64,000 nucleotides of DNA from Bugulina stolonifera (lineage: Eukaryota > Bryozoa > Gymnolaemata > Cheilostomatida > Bugulidae). The stretch is from positions 682,001 to 746,000 of the forward strand of contig OW285196.1 of assembly GCA_935421135.1 (NCBI GenBank). Reading direction: 5' to 3'. Shown here piece by piece: positions 53,001 to 62,700 of this stretch. Positions within the stretch are counted from its first letter, which is position 1; each line of letters opens with the position of its first letter. A model generated the notes under the pieces. That model was not told where the DNA came from, did no database searches, and worked only from the letters and a program-made list of their open reading frames with translations. The translations under genes and the position numbers were made by a program.

Positions 53001-53726
53001 ACCCAGTCTAAAGAGCAAACCCCTCGCCCCGTCCCGTCCCACGGCTCGGGCAAGGGGGCGCGCGTACGCGCGCGCCCCCCCGCCCCGCGAACCCCACCCG
53101 TCCTCCCTCCACCCGTCCCCGCCCCTCCCCACCCCTCCGCCTCGCCCTCCGCCTCGCGGCGGTTCTCGTTTGCGAGTCCAGCCGTGGCCCCACGCCGCCC
53201 TCCCCCCGCCCATCCCCCGCCCCTCCCCCGCCCCAACGACCCGTCGCGACCCTCGTGGGCGGACCGTCGGCTGGAGTAGGGTGAAGCGAAGGAAAATACG
53301 GGTTAGAGTAATGATAGGCTACGCCCGTGCGGAGTGCCCGTGCAGAGTTTACGACGCTGACTATACTACTATCAGAAACTTACCGAGTGGTGGTGGTGGT
53401 GGTGCTTCCGGATGATTTCTTCGCCGGGGACTGTTGAGACTGAACTGGTCGGGGTGACACCGCACTCGCGCGCTCCTCCGTTCGAGCGCCCCCGGACCTT
53501 TGATGAAAGACTCGCGCCTTAACCCTCATTTCCCCCGGACCCTCCCCTAGGGAAATCACCCGTCCCCGTGACGAGCGGCGAGGGAAAGTGAAGGCGGTGG
53601 CTCTTCCGCGCTTCAAACCGTAGACTTCGCGAGGAGGTTAGCCGACGGACATCATCGCTCGGAGGGGTAGAAATAGAAATAGATAAACGGGATAGATGGA
53701 TGCTTGTCTCCTCATCGCCATCGTCG

Positions 53727-53797
<71 letters not shown>

Positions 53798-56700
53798 CAA
53801 ATAGACCCGCCTCTACGATGATGTCGTTGACTCGCCACCAATTTCTTTGACCACCGCGTCCACTTTCCCCCGGGTAGCAAACTCCGATAGGGAGAGAGCG
53901 CATCGTGCGCGTGCGATGTCACCCCCCACCTACGAATGAAGACAATAGAAGAAATGTGAACTGATAAGGGGTGAGTATGAGCGGAAGGTGCGCTAGTACC
54001 GTCTACCCCTTTGGTTTGGAGAGGTAAATGGTTTTTAATGTATTAGCTAGTGTTTTATTGCTCGGTTTTAAGGCTACAACCGGTAAACCCTCCATTTCGA
54101 GGACGGAGACCCCTTACAATAGAGAGTGAATGTGAAAAGAATTATACGGATATATATTATATATACAAGGGTTATGATGCACTGTTCGTTTACTCTCCGA
54201 TTTATCGAATGAAGTAGTCTCATCTCCGAGAAATCAGTACTAGCATTCTATAGGACTCGTACTCACCCCGTCTTCCGCAACCTTCCGCTTACCATAGAAG
54301 TAGGTGAGCCCGGTCTTTAGCTGAGTATAGCTATACGTTTGATTTCCTCTTCTGATAAAACCCCGATTGTCTCCTCTCACCGACTCCCCTGTTTTGAGCA
54401 CGGAGCGGAACTTCTCTTTGGTTAGGGTGTTTCCTCTTTTATTTAGTCCTTTGCTGCTATACTTGCTATCGCCATCAGCGGACCAACAAAAGTATGTTTT
54501 TGAGTTGAGCGCGATGACCCCCTCCCCCGAAACTCCTCCTTAAACAGGCCAGGGGTTCGTGTTTCGTATCGCTGCACCTTCTCACAACATTCCCTCATCT
54601 CCCACTCTTGCCCGAGCACCTTGGTTGTGATAAAGTCCCCCTTGTGGCTATCGCAGAAGGGTCTGGGAAACCATTTACCATACTCTCTGTAGAACTCTTC
54701 TTTTTTATCTTTTCGGATGACCTCATCTATACTGCGAGCACTCAGGGCCATGTAAGCGCTATCCGTATCCATTTCTACGTACTCAAAGTCCTCTCTGCTG
54801 ACGAATCTGTGAAAATAAATCGGGCGGGTTGGAGGTTGCTGACACCGAAGAATAGATAGAAAAGGATTTGATAAAATCTTTGTATAGCCTAGTTCTACTC
54901 ACCTATCCATAAAGTCGTAGTAGAACTCTAGCATCCTCAACTTGGCTCTCTGGAGGATGACGAATCCTACGACGGATGGAACATCCATTCGAATCTAACA
55001 GAAAGAGAGAGAGAGAGAGAGAAAGTTCACTTTTCCACTCGGAAAAAGTTTTGTCAAATCAAGAGTCAAAGTAAGAAAGATTGTCAACACTTACCTTTTT
55101 CTTGTGAAGCTCTATCTCAAAGTAGTTTTCATCGACTTCGTTGAGACTAGAAAAGTGCCTACTCCTCACTTTGACGGCCGCCCCCTCTACTGTCTCTACA
55201 TACTTGACAGTCTTATGTTTTTCCTTATTTGTTATGGTCTTTCCGTAGGCTGAGTTCCCAACGAGCCTGCTGGTGCTGGCCAAGAGGGCCAGATCGGGGT
55301 CCAGATCTCCCCCTCTCCTTGCGTCTGAGACCGAAGAACCAAAGTCTTTGAAGACGGCTCATGGGATAAAGTGAACAAATTGATAGACCCTAGTAATTAT
55401 CAAACCTTGATCTAGATACCATCTAGCCAGATCGGTGAGTAGTGTGATTCGCTCGCCAAAAAGACTCCCCACGAGCATTCGCTGAGGTCTCTTCAAGAAT
55501 CCGTTCTGTTCGGCAAAAGCGCGCATGTGTTCGCTAAGGTGTTCTCTTCCCACATTTATATTCTTGAAAATAGGTGCCATCTCAGAGAACTTCGCTTTTA
55601 GCTCTTCGGGTACGGAAATGTCACACTCCACTAAACCGTAGTACTCTCCACTACGAATGTTGTTGATTATTTTATCGAGGTTGACGCAACCCCTCTCTGG
55701 ATAGAGAGAAGAAAAGAAGACGGAGAGAAATGTCCTAACCTCTTCATCCGAACGAACTCGCGCTCCCCACTCACACTCCCGAGTGGTGATGAGCTTATAG
55801 CCTAGAGTCTTGATGTAATCTTCTTTCCTCGCAGTGTCCACCCGGAGCTCTTCATTCGTCATGTTTCTGACACCTTTTCCATTCCCTCCCAGCTCGCACT
55901 CGTGTCCGTGCCAGTAGCAACCGTGGAATTGGTACACAGTCCGGCTCTGTTCGCTATAACCATCCACCGGTAGGTTGTGACAACCTATCCTCATTTCTCC
56001 TCCATTCTGTTGGTGAAGGATGACCTCTCCTCTCTTCCACGATTGGAACTCTAACCATCCATGCGCCACTTTGCTGAACTTTTTAACGGGTTCCAGAGCA
56101 AAGCCTCGGCTCTCTAGCCTCCGCCTGGGATAACCCGTAGGCATATTCCCCATCATGCAGTATAGGTAGAGAGCGTTGGCATCGACTCCCAGAATGGACC
56201 TACAGGGTTTTGCGGATGTGCCATAAATCTTCTCTCGAATAGAGGTCACTCCAACTTCATGATGTCTGTGAAAGATGATGCTTGGCCCTCCCACGAGGTT
56301 ATCGCGAAGAGTGTGGTACAGACTTTTGCTCTCCTCATCGAACAGACATATGGGTTGTGAGTTGCAAAGTTCGCCTCGGAGAGACATTAACCTATGCAGC
56401 GGGAGAGCGGCTTGCGGAGGAGAGTAGCCATAAGGTCGGGCCTCCACCTCCATAAACAACCATCTGATAGCCAAGCCTGGAAGCGAGATTGCAGATTTCA
56501 ACATATCAATACCCTTTTGCCGATAGATAGAGCTCTGACGTGCAATGGCCTCGATGAATGGGGCCACATCGAGGTTGTTGTACCAGATGAGGAAATCCCT
56601 GAACGTTTCCATGTTCTCTCTTTCCCACACGAGCTGGCAGTGGTGATAATCTTGCTCGCTCAATTCTTGCTGAGTCAGCGAGTTGAAAAAACTCTCTCGG

Positions 56701-59700
56701 GGAGGGAGTCCATGATGATCCAACCTTCTCAGGGAATCTACCCAGTCGTAAGGAAAGAATCCCTTACTCTCTGACACGCCAAATGCCTTCAAGTATTTGG
56801 AGTAGTTGAAGCCTGGTGCGATAAAGTTGCATATGTCAAGGAATCTAAAACGTCTACTCTCCACGCAGGACATACTGTTAACACGCTTAACGATGAAAAC
56901 AAAATCTTCTCCTTCCTCCTCTTGTAGAGAGCGAAGTAAAGGTCCCTTTAGTATATTTAGGTCATACTTTTGCGAGTTGAAGCCGACCACCGGAACGCTG
57001 GAGATGTGCTGTTCTAACTCTCTTTCTAATCCGGAGAGACCGGACTTCACCCTGTAAGTCGAGACGTTAGAGAACTTGTCGTCAGCAAAGGCCTCTTCTC
57101 TATCCGCCCGATCCGCGAGGAAGGTAGAGAGTCGCTCGCGTACATCCTGGAATCTTTCTCCGAACAAATCTCCTGCCACGTCAGCAATCTTTGCTATGTA
57201 TTGGACGAATTGACGAATGCACTTCGTCCCATCCTTGCTGTCGACGCTCCTCACAAAACACTTGGCCCGCTCAAACCCCGGGACGTTAGAACACGCGGAT
57301 ATGCTCAGTAGCTCGTGTCTTGCACTAAAAGTCATCGTGGTGGTGTTAGTTGGTAGGTTGTCTTTTGGCATGAAGCATTCGATATCATAGGTGATATAGT
57401 AGGGGTAGTATAAGAGGTCGGGGTTCACCACCTCTATTCCCGCCACTCGCTTGAGTTTTGTGAATATGGTTGGCGGGGGTCCAAACGTTCCACCAGGGAA
57501 AACGAACACCGATGCCTCTTCTGGCGAGCACTTGTGTCGTCGTAGGCTGGACAAGCGTGTAAACGCGCTATCGCACAGCTTGCAGGTGAAACATCTGGCA
57601 AACGAATCAACATTCTTTATCCAGCTGAAGTGTTTTTCGTACATGTTGACGAAGAGTTTATGGGCTTTGTTTTGTACCCCGGATGACCAAACTATCGGAG
57701 CTACCTCCTCATCAGTTAGACAGAAGACTATTATAGATACGTCAAAATGATCTTCCAAGGCCAGTAGATCACTCGCGCCCACCCCGGGAAAGTCTGACAA
57801 AGTTGATGAGGGTGGGGAAGAAGATTTAGTTTGTCTCATGTATTGTTTAAACAAGCGATGTGTTGTGGTGCGAGAGGAGCGACGGCAACGACATCCCTTC
57901 TTTTGGTCGCAGTTACAGTCATACATCATGGCCAAGCATCTAAAGAAACACAAGTTGTCTGAGTAGGGACGCGCACCTCCTCTAGCCCAAAAGTCTACGT
58001 CTAGTGCTATCACGTGTCGGTTGTTAAGTATGTAGTCTGGGAGTTTGCTCACAACACCGCCCACCTTACCAATCTCTAGGAGTTTATAGATGTAGAATGT
58101 CAGATTCGCAATGTGTCGTAAAGCCCAAGCGGTATTCGGTCTCCTTTGTGCTGACCTCTCTCTCAAGTCGAGCTCCTGCACAGATTCGCAAAACTCTCTC
58201 ATCTCATTCTCTGTTCTGATCAGTCTTGGTTTGGGGAAGAATGCGGCATTGTTGCTCGATGAGTGAAAGTAGCGCAACTCTCCACTGGTCTTATGCTCGA
58301 GGATGACTCCAGCGCTACAGTTAATCTTCACAGTACAAGGCACTCTCTTCCACATTGCTCTCAACTTAGTCCACACCTCTTCATCTCCTTCGTCTTCACC
58401 TTCCCCTCTCCACACTCGAACGTTGAGAATATCTTCTACGGGACGAGAGTGTATTGCGGACCTGATGGAGCTCCAATAGCGGGCTAGTAGCACCCCCATC
58501 TCATCCCCCTCTTCAGCTGTTGGCGGTTTAGACCAGAAAACATCATCAAACTTCTCTGCACCTCCCTCATCTTTTTCCACCTTACCCTCGCTATGAAATC
58601 GCCTCATGTGATGACCTAGCTTTCTCCTCCCATCAAAACATCCACCACAAACCGGGCACTTGTGCGGGTGAGCATGTGCATGCATTCTCTTCGTGTGCCT
58701 GTCGAGAGAAAACGCTGATCTGAGAACCAGACCGCATAGTTGACAGGTGTGCTCGACCTGACGAGAGGTCTCTCCCCCTATAAAAAAAGATGGTAGGGTG
58801 TAAGTTATTATTCTTTTACTTCACACTACATAAACAGTAAACAATCCACAATTGCTACCAACTACCTCATTTGGCACTAACCTTCTTTTTCACTTGTTGA
58901 CATCTCTGCTGATCATGCACCGGGCACTTGTGCGGGTGAGCATGTGCATGCATTCTCTTCGTGTGCCTGTCGAGAGAAAACGCTGATCTGAGAACCAGAC
59001 CGCATAGTTGACAGGTGTGCTCAACCTGACGAGAGGTCTCTCCCCCTATAAAAAAAAATGGTAGGGTGTAAGTTATTATTCTTTTACTTCACACTACATA
59101 AACAGTAAACAATCCACAATTGCTACCAACTACCTCATTTGGCACTAACCTTCTTTTTCACTTGTTGACATCTCTGCTGATCATGCACTGGCTAGAAGGT
59201 AGGTGTCTCTGTTTAGTCTCCCTATAAAAATATATAGTAGTAGGGTGTAAGTTAATTTTTTTTTTGTTTTTGGCTCAATAGCGTTATATTCAATAAACAC
59301 TTCACAATTGCTGCCTATTACCCTATTTAGCACTAACCTTATGTTGTACTTGTTGACATCTCTGATCAGGTGCTGACTAGTAGGTAGCTGTCTCTGTTTA
59401 CTCTCACTCTGTTGACTAGAGGCTGATTGTTCATACTGCTAGAGTGAGAAACCCATACCTTAAATAGTAGTATTCAGTGGGCGGAGTCTAACCATTTCCC
59501 CACCCTTGGCAATACCACCCCGATGCATCCCGATGTGAATCCGAAGCCTCCCGATGCACCCCGATGTGAATCCGAAGCCTCCCGATGCACCCCGATGTGA
59601 ATCTGAAGCCTCCCGATGCACCCCGATGTGAATCCGAAGCCTCCCGATGCGCCCCGATGTGAATCCGAAGCTTCCCGATGCGTCCCGATGTGCCCCGATG

Positions 59701-62700
59701 CACCCCGATGTGAATCCGAAGCCTCCCGATGCACCCCTATGTGAATCCGATGTAACCCGATGTAACCCGATGCACCCCGATGTGATTTGACACATCGGGG
59801 CACATCGGGGCGCATCGGGTTACATCGGGGCACATCGGGTTACATCGGATTCACATCGGGGTGCATCGGGAGGCTTCGGATTCACATCGGGGTGCATCGG
59901 GGCACATCGGGACGCATCGGGAAGCTTCGGATTCACATCGGGGTGCATCGGGGTGCATCGGGAGGCTTCGGATTCACATCGGGGGCATCGGGAGGCTTCG
60001 GATTCACATCGGGGTGCATCGGGAGGCTTCGGATTCACATCGGGGTGCATCGGGACACATTGGGATTGGATAATAAAAAGGGAGGAGTCAAGAAATGAGC
60101 AAATGTATAAAGGGAGAGTAGGATCACAGTCTCAGCATTCAAAGTTCAGCACATCACTACTGTACAGGAACACTACTACAATAGTACATTATCAATGGAT
60201 ACTGACAATATAGTCCAGAACCAAGAAGAGTTATTTGCGGGCTTAACGGACTCACAAATGGATGGAATTATTGAAGAAGAAGAGTGCAGTCAGAAGAGGA
60301 AAGAAGAGGTGGATGCGTTAAAAGAGGCACGGAAGAAGGGGAAAATGATAGGAGTGGGGAGTGTTGCCCGAAAGGACCTTTCTAACATGGCGGACTCTCC
60401 GTCCTCCCCGGAGCGGGCCTCGGATAGGGGCGAGACCACAACATCCAAGAAAAGGAAGAGCCCAAAAGGAAAAGAAGTGAAAGGAGATGAAATCTGTGCT
60501 AAGAAAAAGAAGAAACCCCAGGTGATTGTAATATCAGATGAAGAGGGTGGAGATGGTGATGATGATGATGGCCACGGAGCCGATACGGCTACGGAAGAAA
60601 TGGATGGTGGTGAGACGTCGAAGGGAAAAAAAGCTACCAAGTCCCCTTGCAAGGGGAAGAAAAAGAGCGGGGGACTAAGCCTGGAGAAAGCTCGTGCAGT
60701 GGCAGCAACCCTAATGTAAGTAGCCCTATTCGTATATCCATAAAACTCCGTACCATCTTTCTCCCGTTTAACCGCTTTGTCGGATCTATATACACCACTT
60801 TCGTTATTGTAGGAGTATGGGAGCGGAGAAGAGGAGCTCTCTGCAGACAACGGTGAAGCTGTCAGAGCTAGAGCCAGGAACTGTGCTAGAAGTGAGTGGA
60901 GGTTCGGTGGTTGAAACGGCATTCGGAAAAGCATTCTTAGCCAGGGCAAGCTATGTGGATGGCAAGGGGATGAGACATTGCATCAGCTTTCACACCAACA
61001 TTCGTCACGCCATGCCCAAGCTAGCGGATGTCAAAGAAGAGGAGCTAAAGGACCTTACACTTCCACCTAGGATCATGGTGTACTTGGGACAGCAGGAGAC
61101 CGCTAAAGGACAAAACACATTCAACCGTATCGAGAGCGTGTGCTCCCTGCCAGGAGCAGGCATGAAAAAGCTGGCCGGTGACTTGAGAAAGAAGACCTTG
61201 GCCCAGTTAGAAGAATTTTTTCGAGTGCAAACGCTATCTTCATTCCCCGTTGGTTCTGTGCTGGTGGTGACCGCGCTCCGACCCACATACGCCCCAAGAT
61301 GCGGTGATGGTGATAATGCGAGCAACTCCATTGCCACCTACGAGTGTCGGATTGGAAACGAAGAAAGAAAGGGAGAGGTCTTCCTTCCGGGACGTCTGGC
61401 AGTTTCGATGAAAGAGCTCCTCCCCTCCGTGATGGTGTACAAGGGACAGAAGACTTCCAAGAGCGGGAGAACATTCTACGATTGTGCCATTCTAGACGCC
61501 ATCCTCGGCGAGCGTCTCCTCCCCGCCACTGCACAGTTTTGAGGCAAAAACTTTTGTCATTCACACTCATTCGTGTCTACTTATCAATTGATTTTATATT
61601 ATTACTCTCAAACTCGTGTATCGTTAGCCTTACTCATATTTTTCATAGTCGTATATCGGTTTTTATCGATTGATTTTATATTATTACTCTCGCACGTATT
61701 GAAAATTAAAACAAACTCGTGTATCATTACCCTTACTCATATTCTTCATAGTCGTATATCAAGTTTTTTATCGCTTGATTTTATATTATTACTCTCAAAC
61801 GTGTTGAAAATTAAAACAAACTCGTGTATCATTACCCTTACTCATATTTGTTATAGTCACATATCATCTATTCTAGAATACATCACACACCATTACTCTA
61901 ACCCGTATTTTCCTTCGCTTCACCCTACTCCAGCCGACGGTCCGCCCGCGAGGGTCGCGACGGGTCGTTGGGGCGGGAGGGCGGGGGAGGGGCGGGGGGA
62001 GGGCGGCGTGGGGCCACGGCTGGACTCGCAAACGAGAACCGCCGCGAGGCGGAGGGGAGGGGTGGGGAGGGGCGGGGACGGGTGAAGGGAGGACGGGTGG
62101 GGTTCGCGGGGCGGGGGGGCATGCGCGTACGCGCGCCCCCTCGCCCGAGCCGTGGGACGGGGACGGGGCGAGGGGTTTGCTCTTTAGACTGGGTTCTACG
62201 GAACAGCCGATGAGGTTTTTGAAACCCCACCCGCGATCGGGGGGTAGGTTCTAGGGCTTTGCACATAGAGTGAGGTTTAGGGAAGGGGAGGGGGCGAGAG
62301 GACGGGTGGGGTAGTCGTCCGCCCGGGGAGTTTTTGGATCTAGGGCTAATAAGACGCGGAAATGGCCGGGTGTCTGTGCAGATCTGCACTGACTATACTA
62401 CTTGCATACAAGTAGAAGATGAGAAGGAGGGGTATAATATATTATGTGCATACTACCTTATAATAACTAAGGCTGCTGAGCTGGTGTAGTGGTAGCATGC
62501 TCTGTTCACTGCGCGATTAGGTGCCGTAGAGGCCCCGGGTTCAAACCCCAGCCAGGGTCATGGATGTGAAATGAGTCTCTGACTGCTCAAAAATAAATTC
62601 CTTGCCTAAAAACACATCATATAGCAAAATGGCCAAACTCTCTGACGCAACTAAGAAGTAATACGATATGAGCACATGTACTTTATACTAAGAAGTTATA

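Larger units (their letters stand above)
54240..58903 (-). pseudogene. polB: Family-B DNA polymerase of Polinton/viral type, four exons, recently disrupted
   Basis: Inferred exons are 58903-58882, 58777-55095, 54994-54903 and 54806-54240, with GT-AG introns whose phases agree. Counting from the ATG at 58685: C2H2 finger (10-31, another upstream); OTU-like segment with DNLCFFRCLA (243-252) and EKHFSWI (350-356); C2H2 finger (365-386); exonuclease motifs DIE (434-436), FNSQKYDLNIL (569-579) and YNNLD (702-706); palm motif A DANALYLY (835-842); Vsr-like FHGCYWHGHEC (920-930). Motif B NSAYGKT and motif C DTDSAY follow in later exon sequence. It should replicate the element, probably by protein priming. 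An in-frame TGA at 55359-55361 and a one-base frameshift in the C-run 54518-54528 break it. Confidence 0.88.
52793..62402. mobile_element. Polinton-related 9.6-kb element with polymerase and SSB-like genes only
   Basis: The termini are 521/512-bp inverted repeats beginning AGTAGTATAGTCAGTGCAG, with a 6-bp target duplication. 5'-AG ends, long inverted repeats, 6-bp duplication and a viral-type family-B polymerase are the Polinton/Maverick diagnostics. The interior has two clear genes, divergent: the polymerase (58903-54240, minus) and an SSB-like protein (60195-61542, plus), around a large inverted-repeat array. I found no integrase, FtsK-like ATPase, cysteine protease or capsid frame; full Polintons are 15-20 kb. 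It sits in an intron of host gene B. G+C content is higher than in the flanks, most strongly in the terminal repeats. Confidence 0.85.

Noticed and set aside
52806..53279. 157-codon proline/arginine-rich frame, mirrored at 61925-62389
   Set aside because: It lies wholly in the terminal inverted repeats, has overlapping frames on the other strand and reflects GC-rich composition.
53638..53922. Poly-Met frame of 94 codons on the minus strand
   Set aside because: The methionine run is one of three readings of the CAT microsatellite. If anything there is coded, the poly-Asp frame after the acceptor is more likely.
59460..60213. Long frames encoding GASGGFGFTSGC-type repeats on both strands
   Set aside because: They follow from the 31-bp inverted-repeat array, occur in several frames at once and lie between two divergent promoters.
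52793..62402. Searched by eye for RVE integrase (HHCC plus DDE), FtsK-type ATPase Walker motifs, Ulp1-like protease, tyrosine recombinase and capsid frames
   Set aside because: None was recognised on either strand, so no such gene is annotated; a profile search could still find a diverged one.
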